DNA of 64,000 bases from Neocallimastix lanati (nom. inval.) (lineage: Eukaryota > Neocallimastigomycota > Neocallimastigomycetes > Neocallimastigales > Neocallimastigaceae), in assembly GCA_016946835.1 (NCBI GenBank), contig JACVTC010000055.1, positions 85,001-149,000 of the forward strand. The letters are read 5' to 3'. The notes beneath the pieces were generated by a model that searched no databases, had not been told where the DNA came from, and was given only the letters and a program-made list of their open reading frames with translations. Every line of letters begins with the position of its first letter. Positions within the stretch are counted from its first letter, which is position 1. A program made the translations under genes and the position numbers. Positions 39,930 through 52,568 of the stretch are shown one piece after another.

Positions 39930-40452
39930 TAAATAATAAATAAAGAATGATATGAATTAATATTAATAAATAATAAATAAAGAATGATATGAATTAATAA
40001 ATAATTAAAATAATAACCAAATAATTAGTTAAATAAATAAATAATAAGTAATAAATAAATAAATAATAAATAAATAAATTAATAATATATAAATAAATAA
40101 ATTAATAATACATAAATAAATAAATAAATTAATAATAACTAAATAAATAAATTAATAATAAATAAATAATAAATAAATAAATGAATAATAAGTAATAAAT
40201 AATAAATAAATTAATAAATAAATAATACATAAATAAATAAATAGAATAAAATAAATATATATATTATTAAATAAAGAACGCTATAACTTAATGAATAATT
40301 ATATTAATATTGTAAATATATAATAAATTATAAATAAATAAAGAATAAATAAATAAATAATAAAATTAATAAACAAATAAATTATTAAATAAAGAACGTA
40401 ATGACTTAATAAATAGTTATAATATTGTAAATATATAATAAATTATAAAGAA

Positions 40453-40495
<43 letters not shown>

Positions 40496-40515
40496 ATTAA
40501 TAAATAAATAAATTA
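39930..40515. repeat. Degenerate AAAT-rich repeat with internal duplications
   Basis: Mosaic of AAT and AAAT units. The 34-base block with AATAAAGAATGATATGAATT appears twice at about 39940 and 39976. A block starting ATTATTAAATAAAGAACG at 40263 recurs at 40381 (period about 118). It ends in (AAAT)n at about 40455-40495. Confidence 0.85.
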
Positions 40516-40802
40516 TAACTAATTAGAATATAATACAAATATCAATGAACTTCAAATAAACATTTATTTTTTAAATTATTAGAAGATTAATAAATATTAA
40601 TTTTTAAATTCAATATTACAAAATTTAAAACTTTTTAAATATTGACTTTTCAGAATTATTTGGTTCAAGGAACCATTTTCATCAATACATCAGTGTGGTG
40701 GTGCATGATTTTTTGTATTCATCATTCAAAGTCATTTATTTTAAAAATCAAAATAATATATATTCAACTATTAATTAAGCAGAATAATTATTATTTTTTC
40801 TA

Positions 40803-40864
40803 CTTCGGTTATTAAAATAATCCAATTATTATTTTTTCTACTTGGATTATTTTAATAACCGAAG
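40803..40864. repeat. Perfect inverted repeat, 23-bp arms
   Basis: Arms 40803-40825 and 40842-40864 are exact reverse complements (each contains CGGTTATTAAAATAATCC), separated by 16 bases of pyrimidine-rich loop. The loop sequence TTATTATTTTTTCTAC also lies immediately before the first arm (40789-40803), so the left arm is flanked by direct repeats. About 170 bases upstream of the RPS28 ATG. Confidence 0.9.
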
Positions 40865-41033
40865 CATACATTTTAAAAAAAGGAAAAATTTTTGATTTTT
40901 ATAAAAAATATTTGTGGCTTATATTAACCAATCAAATATTTCTAAAAAACAATTCTATTTTGTATATTCTTTTTCTAAAAATAAAAATTTTAACGAACTC
41001 TCTCTTCAAAAATACTTCACAGTATATATAAAT

Positions 41034-41574
41034 ATGGTATAATATTTTTTTATGTATAAATTTTTTATTTTTTTTTAAATAGTGAATTAGGTTAAAAGTT
41101 TAATGATGGATGTATTATTGTTTTAAGATCTAATAATATGAAGCTTTATATAAATTGTAAATTTTTAGATTTTTTTTATTTTAATTTTTTTTTTATTAGC
41201 ATAGATGGATATTTTAATCGGTTTGTTTATTTTAATTTGATAAACGTATTAATACATTCTTATATATAAATGAAATAATAGGATCGTGCTCAAGCTCCAA
41301 AGGACGTTAAAGTTATTAAGATTCTTGGTCGTACCGGTTCTCGGTAAATATATAATGTTATTTGTAAATAAAAACTAAAATAGAAAGGACATAATAATTA
41401 AATACATTTAATATATTATACTTTAATAAATAAAGTGGTGGTGTTACCCAAGTCCGTGTCGAATTCCTTGATGACAAGAACCGTTCCATCATCCGTAACG
41501 TTAAGGGTCCAGTTAAGGAAGGTGATATCCTTACCCTTCTTGAATCTGAACGTGAAGCTAGACGTCTTCGTTAA
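41034..41574 (+). CDS. RPS28: 40S ribosomal protein S28 (eS28)
   Basis: Component of the small ribosomal subunit head near the mRNA exit. Three exons: 41034-41036, 41282-41343 and 41436-41574, 67 residues in an exact frame. The body is unmistakable: [52 protein letters not shown], then ARRLR and stop. No in-frame ATG precedes DRAQAPKD in exon 2; upstream, AATATGGTATAA supplies an ATG followed at once by a GT donor, and joining it to the AG before GATCGT gives [12 protein letters not shown], as in homologues. So the first coding exon is just the start codon. Codons are enriched in C-ending forms, as in SEC61 gamma. Confidence 0.95.
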
Positions 41575-42875
41575 ATATTTGAATTTATTAGTCAAATTAT
41601 TGGGTGGAAAGATAATAATGGATACTCATTTATTTAAATTTTCACTCAATTGTAAAATCAAATAATACAATTCAAAAAATCAAATAAACATAAGAATATA
41701 TTTTTGTGTTTTAAAACAAATTTTTATTGAAGCAACTTAGCAGAAAATATATTTATGGATATATTTTATAGAAATATTTGGTATATATTAATATAGAATT
41801 CAATAATTAAAAATTATTCAAAAATAAGAAAAAGATTTGTAACAGTATTTAAATAAATCATAATTTATTGGAATTATTGTAAAAGTTATGAATATTATTG
41901 GGATTTTTAATATTATTTTTTATTAAGAGTAAAACAAATGATTATTCTGGAAAAATACTTTGGCTTTAAAGTTATGTGCATATATAAAGGAGTTTCAAAG
42001 AAGTTATATTAAATAGAAGAAAAAATATTATTAAAAGTATTTTTATTACATGTATATATAACTATTAATTATATATATATAAAATTAATTCAATTTTTAA
42101 TAAATTAAAAAGTAGTGATAGGATAAGGCTTTGAAGAAGTTTTTAGATGTATTAGTTTAGTGAATTTAGGAAAGGCTATATGTAATAATTTTAGTATTAT
42201 GGTAGAGATATGAAAGTATTGTATATATAGAATTTATTGTTTTAAGGTGATATTTAAGGCAATAAGATTATAAAAAAACATTATAGAAAAATGTTTGTAA
42301 ATAATTTTTTAGTAAGATTAAAAAATTGGTGAGGAGTATCAGAAAGGGTGATGCGTAATATATTAAATATAATATTAATTAAAGAAAAGTTTTTTAATCA
42401 TTATTTTTCATTTGATTATGATTATAATTCACAATATCATATAGAAAGTATTTGATGTTACGATAAGATGTAATATTGGTGGAATAAATAGTGCAGATAA
42501 TTATTGCAATTAAAATACCAAAAGGTATCATCTAAAATAGTTTAAAGGAATATAGAATTTATAAATAATATTATTTTTGTTGATTAATAATATTATTAAA
42601 AATAATTATTAGAAATATTTTTTTTTTAAGGGTTGTTATAAAATAATTTGTGGTATTATTAAATAATATGTAGTAAATTTTATAAAAATTTATATTGAAT
42701 AAATAATAAATAATCTTTTTTGTAGTCTTGTATAAAGATTAAAAGGAATTTATGTAATTTCTTGTTTTTTTTTTTTTTTTTAATATATATATATATATAT
42801 TTATTTTGCTAGTATTTTAGCATCAATTACAAACAAGGCACTTCTAGAAATATTTAAAATCGTTTAATTTGATTA

Positions 42876-42884
42876 ATTACCATT
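42876..42884. repeat. Left target-site duplication (9 bp)
   Basis: ATTACCATT, identical to 43245-43253. Confidence 0.8.
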
Positions 42885-43244
42885 GGGGATCGTGCATTTA
42901 GCAATCGTAAATTTCGCAATGTGGCATATAATATTTTTTAAATAAAGCCATACATTTTTAAGATATTCTATACAATCATAAATAAATATATAAATAATTA
43001 TTATTTTAAAAGAAATAATAATATATTTTTTCAATTAAATAACTATTTCCAAGGAAATAATAATATATTCTATTAAAAAAGAATTATAAAAAATTATTTT
43101 TTTAATTGGAAATTAATAAATTATATATATAAAAAAAGAATATTCATTATTTATTTTATTATTAAAAACAAGCCACATATAAAAATACGCCATATTACAA
43201 AATGCACAATTGCAAAATGCACGATTGCGAAAAGCACTAGATTC
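42885..43244. mobile_element. Non-autonomous inverted-repeat transposon (MITE), MULE-like
   Basis: 360-bp element bracketed by an exact 9-bp direct repeat ATTACCATT. Its termini are inverted repeats of a 15-base module: the left end has two (GTGCATTTAGCAATC, GTAAATTTCGCAAT) then GTGGCATAT; the right end, read inward on the minus strand, has three (GTGCTTTTCGCAATC, GTGCATTTTGCAATT, GTGCATTTTGTAATA) then TGGCGTAT. The interior is AT-rich spacer without an open frame. The 9-bp duplication suits Mutator-like elements (usually 8-11 bp), but terminal-sequence evidence for the superfamily is lacking, so the MULE label is inference. Confidence 0.75.
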
Positions 43245-43253
43245 ATTACCATT
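43245..43253. repeat. Right target-site duplication (9 bp)
   Basis: ATTACCATT, identical to 42876-42884. Confidence 0.8.
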
Positions 43254-43469
43254 ATATGAAACCTGGTATTTTCCTCTTATTTTTCTCTTCATGTTTATTT
43301 AGAAATTGAAAACTTAATGAATTCATATATATGAAGGTGTATTCTTTTCCTAATATAAAAACAAAGTCAATAAAATAATGAAAAAAAAAATATTCAATTT
43401 CTAATTAATAAAAAAAAATATAAAAAATTAAGGACTAAACAAATATTTATTTATTTTCTTATTTATTAC

Positions 43470-43503
<34 letters not shown>

Positions 43504-44578
43504 GTTTTTTGAATTACTTAAATAAAAATTTTTTAAATTAATACTTTAATTATTAATTTTATTCTGGTTTATTAATAACAGTAGTATCAATTATAATTTA
43601 GAATTAAAATTTAATAAATTATATTTATATATGTACATAAAAAAAAAATTTTAATTTATGTACATATTTTTTTATTTTTTTATTTTTTTCTCTTAATATA
43701 TATATATATATATTTATATTTAATATATAATTTTCCAAAATTTTTAAAAATATTAATTAACGGCAACTTTGAGGAGTTGTTAGAATTTATTAATTTAAAT
43801 TCGTTTATTCCTTTTATGGTGAATTCTAAATTATTAATATACTTTTATTTTAAATAATTTAATTTCAAATAGAAACGGAACATTTTAAATGTTAATTATT
43901 TGATATTAATAGTATATTTTTAATGCTATATTAATGTAACGAAGTTCATTAAAAATTAGTGTTTTATTTTATTAAGAAATAATCTTATTAATTTCAAATA
44001 GGAATGGAACACTTTATCATGTAGTTCGTTAAAAATTAATAATATATTTTTATTTTAATTTTTATATATAATCATAAACATTAATTATATATTTCCTTTA
44101 ATATTTAGAAATAAATATTATTATACAATATATAATTTTTCATATTAATAAAAAATTTTTCATTAAAAATTATTTTATAAAAAATAATTTTTTGTATCAA
44201 TGTTATAAGTTCATTAAAATCATTTTATATTTTTTAAAGGACTTCTATTTCATATTTTATTAAAAGTAAAGTCATAAACAAAAATTAATTATATATTCCA
44301 TTTAATGTTTGAAATTTATAAATGTATATAATAAATAAAAACTAATATTTTTTAAATGTGGTACATTATTTATTATGAATTCTAAATAATATTTATTTTT
44401 AAAGTTAATAGTTTTACAAGATCAAAAAAAATTTTAAATTTGAAAATTATATCAAAATCAAAAAAATTTTTATAATTTATAAATAATAATTATAAATAAT
44501 AATTAATGAATAATAATAAAAAATAATAAATAATTAGATAATTAAATAATAAATAATATAAAATAATATCTAATCATT

Positions 44579-44617
<39 letters not shown>

Positions 44618-45010
44618 TAATAAATAATTAATATCATAGTAAAATTATCATAGTATAATTATGGTATTTTAGGCCGTTTTAATAATAAATAAATTTATTT
44701 TTAATATAATATTAATTAAAATATTTATAAAAAAGAATTTTTACTTTGAGTTTATTTTATAATAATATTAAATTTAAAATAAAAACTATTTTAATTTAAA
44801 TCATGTTTATTAGATATTCTAATGTAAAAATGATAAATATTTAATTAAGTTTATATCAAATAATTAATTAGAATTAATTATTGATTATATTAAATAAATT
44901 AATAAGAATAAATTATTGAATGCAGGTTGTATTATTTTAATATAAAATTTTTACAAAATTCAATATAATATAAATTAAAATTAAAATAGTATTATTTAAA
45001 AGAAAGAAGG

Positions 45011-45049
<39 letters not shown>

Positions 45050-45361
45050 GAATGAAATCTTCCTAAATATTTTATTTTTTTTTGAGTATATTTATAAATT
45101 ACAAAATATCAAATAAATATAATTACTTATTTACAATTCAATTCAATTGTTTCTTAAATTTAACAAATTTAACTTAAAGAAAGAAAATTGAAATAAATAG
45201 ATTTTAAAAAAGATTTTATTTCCAAAAAAAAAAGCAATATAAAAAAGATAGTACATATATATAGGTCTTTTTTATATTCTAACTCTTAATAAATAAATTT
45301 GAAAAAAAAGTTTAATTAATTGATAAATACTAACTTTTATTCAACCTAAAATATAATTAAA

Positions 45362-46174
45362 ATGAACAAGCTTATCTTATTAGTACAATTATTATTTGTT
45401 TGTGGTATTTATTGTTACTCAAGTAAGTATTATATTGAATTAGTAGTAAAATTAATATCCCTGCTATCGTTATAAACAACAATAGTTCTTTTATTAATTA
45501 TTTATCTAAAATACATTTTTTTACAAACATGGTAATAAATAGCTCCTGAAGAGTGCTTAATAGAATTAAATTGTAATGATGATGTAAATTGTGTTGCCTC
45601 ATGCTACAATGTACCATCTCCAGATAATAATTCTGTTACGAAGACAGCTGATTGCCAAAATGGTTGTTTAGCAAAGTATCCAAATAATTTACCAACTGAT
45701 TGGGAAAATTTAAATCAATGTTATCTTGATTGTGTTCAAAATAATTATTTCCATTCTCCAGCTGGACAAGTATCTTCTACCAATAGTAATACTGATTCAA
45801 ATACATCTTCTACTAGTACTACAACTGAAAATACTAGCATCAATGATGATGATAATAATAATTCAAGTATTAAAGTTAATGATACTAGTAATACAAATAC
45901 CAACACTACTAATATTGATATAAGCACAAACAATACTAATACAAATTCTACTAATACAAATAGCGATAGCTTAAATAGTAATACTAATACAAATAGCACT
46001 ATTAATACTAATATTGGAAAAACAAATCAAACGAGTAATGGACACCCAATTAATGCCACTGACCATCTTCCAAATGTATTAATAGAAGAAAATTCTTTCA
46101 TTCCAAGATACTCTTTAAATCAAACATTAATTACCATTGCTTTAATATTTATAATTTATATAACCTTTAATTAA
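45362..46174 (+). CDS. Secreted eight-cysteine protein, probably GPI-anchored
   Basis: Two exons, 45362-45422 and 45543-46174, 230 residues. Residues 1-20 (MNKLILLVQLLFVCGIYCYS) are a signal peptide, and the intron falls right after it. The mature N-terminal module (about 22-85) has eight cysteines: ECLIELNC, NCVASC, DCQNGCLAKYP, then W and QCYLDC, a compact disulphide-bonded fold. A 110-residue Asn/Ser/Thr stalk full of NxT/S sequons follows, and the C-terminus is hydrophobic (LITIALIFIIYITF), typical of GPI-anchor addition. I do not recognise the family; the layout matches small fungal cell-surface proteins. Surface location is inference from these signals. The stalk repeats NTNT/TNSTNTN suggest slippage-driven growth. 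Confidence 0.8.
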
Positions 46175-47870
46175 AATCTAATACTCGAACGATGAATAAA
46201 TATCTCAAAAAACTATTATATATATATATTTATTAATGATTTGAATTTATTAATTATTAGCCATATATATTATTTATATATTCTAAAATTAAGATATGAT
46301 AACATTCTATTTATATTTTTTATATTGTAAAATTATCATTGTTATTAATTGTTATTTATATTTTTATTTTTTAAATTATAAATATTATATAGTATTAATT
46401 TTATTTTAATATGGATAGTTTTTTTTTTTATTTATTAGGGATATAATAATAGTATATATATGAATAGTTAATATTTTCATTTATAGTATTAGTATAAAAG
46501 TATTTATAATATAAAAATTTTTTTTTTTATTTTTTTTAAAACCCTCATCTAAATTATTGATAGGTAAACTATTATGATTTAAATATAATTTTTTTTTTTT
46601 TTTTTATTTTTATTTTAATTCTTTTTACTAATTAATGTTAATAACAATTAACTATTATTAAAGATTTCATATATATAACATGTAAATATATAATAATTAA
46701 ATAAAGATATTTTGATAAAAAAAAAAAAGCCTTTTTTTTTTTTTTTTTAAGTATTTTTTTTTTTTTTTATTATTTAAAATCTTATAATATATATAAAAAT
46801 AAATTTGATAAAATATTAGTAGTTCTATCCAATGAAACATATAATAAAATTTTATTTCTTTTATAATTTTAATATAAATTTTAAAATTAAAAAATATATA
46901 TTAAAATTTTGTTTTTATATTTTTAAAAAATAAACTAAAATTTATTTATTTATATATTTAAAAGTCTTAAAACTTATAATTTATTAATTCATATATATGT
47001 AAGTTGTATAAGAATATAAAAATTATATTTTCAATTGTTTCAAGAAAATAATATAATTTTATTATTGAAAATTTAATAATATTATGGATATAATCTTTTC
47101 TTAATACTTACTAAACAATTTGTTTTTGTATTAATAATAAAAATAATTATATTTTATATATCAAATGTTATTTTTAATTTTTTTATGAAAAAATATCAAA
47201 TGATAATTTTCATTAGAAAGAAATAGAAGTAAATTAATAATAGTAATGATAATAATAATAATATAAAAATAGTTAAAAATAAAATAAAATAAAGAAAAAA
47301 AAAAAAAAAATGTTAATTACTGAGTTAAATTGATTAAAATAATAGAAATTCATAGTTCAAATAAAAAATAAAATATTAAATTAGTTTTTTTTTTTAATTT
47401 TATTTTTTTTTTTTTTTTATTTTTTTTATTATTATTTTTTTTATTTTTTTTTTTATTATTTTTTTTATTTTTTTTTTTTAATTTTTTTTTATTTTATTAT
47501 TATTATTATTATTTTTTTTTTAAAAAGTAAATTGATTAATAAATTCTATTAAATGTAATAAATTTTAATATATATATATATGAATATTTTTGAAAATAAA
47601 AAATAAAGTCTAACTAAATATAAAAGAATTAAATATATTAGAAAAAAATGGTTATTGAATTTTGATATATTTTAATTTGTATGAAAAATATATAGTATAA
47701 AAGATGTTATTATGTTTTCATATATTATAATTATTTTTTAAAAATAAAACATTTTTTTTTTAAATATTAATAATATGGTTGTATACTTTTACTTATTATT
47801 TTATACATAAATGAATAATACCTATTATCTTATATATATATTATATATATTAGCATATAAATATTAATAT
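46175..47870. other. Spacer, Cys-rich gene to CUL4
   Basis: About 1.7 kb of A/T sequence, including a long T-rich zone (47390-47520) of T-runs broken by single A. No gene or element seen. Confidence 0.6.
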
Positions 47871-49138
47871 ATGAATAGTATTAAAAAAACATTTTCTTTA
47901 AAAGGGAAAAAAAATCTCTATTTTAACAATCAATCAGATAAAAATAAGCGACAAAGAACAGATTCCAAATATAATAAAATGAATGATGTAAATATGTATA
48001 ATGCTGATAATAATATCACAAGCTTTCCTTCTGATGGAAAACAATTTGAAATTAAAACTTCAAGGAAAAGAATTGAATTTGGATCATTAGAAGGTTTTTA
48101 TTTTACTTTATGAAAATATTAGATATAAATTCAATATAACACGAATCTTTATTTTATTTTTATTTTTATTTTTTTAATTTTTAGAAATTATAAATTCTGA
48201 ATTTTATGTATTAAAATTGGCATATTTATATATATATTTATTTATTGTGGAATTAAAGATTTAAATATACCAACATTGACTCTTGATTTTAATGTTGAAT
48301 GGAATAGATTAAAAAATGCAATGGACGCAATATATTATTCTACACCATTATTTAATAGCTTAGAAGAATTATATATGGTTGGTTTTTTTTTTTTTAATTC
48401 TCAATGAGTATTATTAATAAATATATATATTTACACATTGAATTATATAATGTAATAATGTAATAATATAAAATAATAATAATATATATATATTTATATA
48501 TATATATATATATTTATTTTATCTATTCTGTACAATTTATTTTACTTATATATATTTAGCTTTGTGAAAATCTTTGTAAATATAATTATGCACCACAGCT
48601 TTATGATAATATACAAAATGTATTGAAAGAATATCTTATAAAGGATTATAAAAATATTTTACAAACGTAATATTCTTTTGATATACTTTTAAATAATAAA
48701 TAATATGAATAATTAATTTTGATGTAAGATAACTAAAAATAATTATTGTAATTATAATACTTATCACAAAAATAGTATTGAAAATAATGACTTTTTGATT
48801 TCATTAAGTTCATTGTGGACATCATTTTGTAAAAAATTAGTTAGTAAAACATATATATATATATATATATATAAAGTGTATTTTAATGTATATAATAAAG
48901 TATTTATTGATAATTTAATTTAAATTTCAATAGGTAATGATAAGAAGCGTATTTTTATATTTAGATCGTACATATGCATTAAAAGAAATAAAAATTGGAT
49001 CATTATGGTCATTGGGATTAGAATTATTTAAAATAAATATTTCTAATCAACCAGAAATAAATGATAAAGCAATTAAAGATTTACTTCAACTTATTGAATT
49101 GGATAGGTAAGAATTTATTTATAAAAACAGTAATAGAT

Positions 49139-49172
<34 letters not shown>

Positions 49173-49257
49173 TTGAATTATGAATATATTTCATTGATAA
49201 TTGTAGTAATAATAATAATATAATTGTACTAGAAAAAAAAAATTAATAATTAATGAT

Positions 49258-49297
<40 letters not shown>

Positions 49298-49361
49298 GTA
49301 ATAATTAATTAATTCTTTTTTTATTTATCTTAAAACGTATAAAATATGTTATTATTCATCA

Positions 49362-49394
<33 letters not shown>

Positions 49395-49868
49395 CAAAAA
49401 AAATTTATAAACGGAGAAGAGAAGAATAATTATTTATTATTAAGAACTATTATAAAAATGTATATTGATTTAAATAAATATCCTGAGTTTGAAAAGCAAT
49501 TTTTGGAATCATCAACATTATTTTATAAGAATGAAAGTAGATCATATATTGATGATATTTCAGATGCAACAAACCATGGTCAATTGATTGCTGAATATTT
49601 ACAACGAGTTGAGACATATTTAAATGAAGAAGTAGAGAGATGTAATTTCGGTTGTTATAATGGTTATATTGATAGTGGAACAAGAAAAAGTGTAACATCG
49701 ATTGTTGAAAATGAAATGATTAAAAACTATATTGATGTTATATTAGAAAAAGGTAGATATAAACCATTAATAATAAAAATAATAATAAATTATATAAATC
49801 ATATGAAAATAAAAGAAAAGAAATATTTAATATTATTTTTATTCTTATTTTTATTGTTATTATATTAT

Positions 49869-49899
<31 letters not shown>

Positions 49900-50131
49900 T
49901 ATTTTTATTTTTATTTTTATTTTTATTTTTATTTTTATTTTTATTTTTTTTTTTAAATTATTTAAATTAATTTAAATAATATATATATATATACTATATT
50001 CAACTTTTATAGGATTTGATCATTTAATAAGTTCAAAATCATATGGTGATCTTAATAGACTATATAGTCTAGTTAATAGGGTCGATTTATTAGAATCATT
50101 GAGAATTTATTTCTGCAATTATATTAAAGTA

Positions 50132-50213
<82 letters not shown>

Positions 50214-50881
50214 AATTTTTTTAAATAATTTTATTTTTTATTTGTTATTATAATTATTATTTATATTTGCTTTTCGTTATAGTTTATATATATTTAAAAT
50301 ATTAATAATATAAAATTATATGTTAATAATATGCACATAATAAAGAAAACAGGTTCATTTTATGTCATGGATTCATCAAAAGATTCTATCATGGTTCAGT
50401 CTTTGTTAAACTTTAAAAAAGATTTAGATGATGTATTAAAATTTTCCTTTAGTAATAATGAAAAATTTGTAAATACAGTTAAAGAAGGTTTTGAGACATT
50501 TATAAATCAAAGACAGAATAAACCAGCCGAATTAATATCTAAATATATTGATAATAAATTAAGACAAGTAAAAAGTATTCCTGAAGAAAAAATTGAAGAA
50601 ATCCAAGAAAGATGTATGTTTTTATTTCGTTTTATTAATGGCAAGGATATTTTCGAAGCTTATTACAAAAAGGATCTTTCTAAGAGATTATTATTATTTA
50701 GTAAATCAATAAATATAGATTTAGAAAAGAGCATGATTGCAAAATTAAAAGATGGTGAATAAACTTAATATATCAATATATTTATTTATTTATTGTTATT
50801 ATTATTTATTTTATTTTGTATTTAAATAATCTTTAAACAAATAATTTATTTATTTATTTATATATAATATTAACTATATAC

Positions 50882-50912
<31 letters not shown>

Positions 50913-51529
50913 TTTTTTAAATGAATATAAAAGAATGTGGTGGAGGATATACATCAAAACTTGAAGGTATGTTTAAAGATATGAGTATATCAAAGGATCT
51001 TGTTTCTGAATTTAATAAGGTAATTTTAAAATGTTTTTTATATAATTGAAATAAATTATTATGATAAGAATTTAAAAAAATTATGTAATAATAAATATAT
51101 ATATATATATATATATATATTTTTACGTATAAATATTTAATATTCTAAAGAATCCAGAATATACTTCTAGAATTGGTAATATTTCATTATATGTTAATGT
51201 TCTTACATCTGGTTTTTGGCCAACTTATCCACAATCGAATTATAATATGCCAAAGGAGGTATTTTATTTCTATTTTATTTATTTATTTATTTATTTTTTT
51301 AATAGTATAGTAATTGTTATTTTATTTTAATATTATATATATTTCAAAGTTTTTGGAATGCCAAAGTGCTTTTTCTGACTTTTATTTACAATCACATGGT
51401 GGAAGAGTGTTACAATGGCAAAATTCTTTAGGATTTTGTATATTAAAAGCAGATTATCCAGAAGTATGATTTAATATATTTATAAATAAATTAATTTTAT
51501 TATTAATATTATTAAAAACAATATTAATA

Positions 51530-51586
<57 letters not shown>

Positions 51587-52366
51587 TTTTAATAGAATCC
51601 AAAAGAATTAATAGTATCACTTGCTCAAGCAATTATTTTATTACTTTTTAATGATCATGATGTTTTGAATTACCAGGATATTGCATCAATGACTCTGATG
51701 AACACAAAAGAATTAAAAAAATCATTGCAAAGTTTATCTTGTGGTAAATACAGAGTTTTAATTAAAAGTACTGAAGGAAAAATTGTAAATGAAAGTGATT
51801 CATTTACATTTAATAAAGGTTTTGAAAGTTCTTCTAGAATATTGAAGATTAATAGTGTTCAAGCTAAGGAAAGCCTTGAAGAAAGAAAAACAACTCGTGA
51901 AAAAGTTTTTAAGGATAGACAATATCAAGTAAATAATCTATATAATAATAATTATATACTAATACTTATATTCTTTTATTTATTTAATATACATGATCAT
52001 TAATTTTGATTTTTCATATATATATATAAATTGATTTATTTATGTAATATTAGATTGATGCTGCAATTGTTAGAATAATGAAAGCTCGTAAAACTATAAG
52101 TCATCCAATATTATTAAGTGAATTATTTAAACAATTAAAATTCCAAATTATGGTAATATATTTTATATTAATTAGTATAAATTATATATATATATATATA
52201 TATATCATAAGAAGTTTTATTAATTATAAAATTTATATAATATAAACTAATATTATTTTATATTAAAAAGCCTCAAGATATTAAAACTAGAATTGAAAGT
52301 TTAATTGAACGTGATTATATAAAAAGAGATCCATCAAATAACACAATATATCATTATGTTTTGTAA
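47871..52366 (+). CDS. CUL4: Cullin-4 ubiquitin ligase scaffold
   Basis: Scaffold of CRL4 ligases, joining DDB1-type adaptors at its N-terminus to the RING protein Rbx1 at its C-terminus. Fourteen exons; the first runs 47871-48093, later ones 48259-48377, 48560-48666, 48776-48839, 48934-49106, 49394-49752, 50013-50128, 50346-50754, and six more to 52366. Residues 1-70 are basic with a [10 protein letters not shown] nuclear signal, as in CUL4 rather than CUL1-3. Diagnostic blocks: [110 protein letters not shown], and [18 protein letters not shown] with the neddylation Lys. The winged-helix tail ends YHYVL. Several introns contain T-runs of 30-50 bases. Convergent with the C2CD3-like gene. Confidence 0.95.
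50126..50210. repeat. (ATT)n plus poly-T in CUL4 intron
   Basis: About 15 ATT units followed by about 36 T, within the intron after FCNYIK. Confidence 0.9.
51531..51581. repeat. Poly-T run in CUL4 intron
   Basis: About 50 uninterrupted T just before the acceptor at 51596, an extreme polypyrimidine tract. Confidence 0.92.
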
Positions 52367-52476
52367 TTTATTTCTATCAGAAAAAATATCTCATAATTTA
52401 TTTTTATTATAATTATAAATAAATATATATTAAATATTTTTTTTTTTTTAATGTAAAAAAAAAAAAATACTAATAC

Positions 52477-52568
<92 letters not shown>

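Larger units (their letters stand above)
39647..41033. promoter_or_regulatory. Bidirectional ESF2/RPS28 upstream region
   Basis: Divergent 1.4-kb region between two ribosome-making genes. Its middle (39930-40515) is degenerate AAAT-type repeat with a 118-base duplication; the RPS28-proximal part has mixed sequence, a 23-base-arm hairpin (40803-40864) and, just before the RPS28 ATG, CGAACTCTCTCTTC, a pyrimidine stretch of the type found at transcription starts of ribosomal protein genes. Regulatory role is inferred from position. Confidence 0.45.
41575..45361. other. Spacer, RPS28 to Cys-rich gene
   Basis: About 3.8 kb without a supported gene. Holds one short inverted-repeat transposon (42885-43244). 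At 42110-42700 the plus strand is G-containing but almost free of C. At 43750-44350 is a zone of degenerate repeated blocks (TTAATTTCAAATAG.AA.GGAACA at about 43860 and 43993; CATAAACA..AATTATATATT.C at about 44070 and 44275). Confidence 0.55.
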
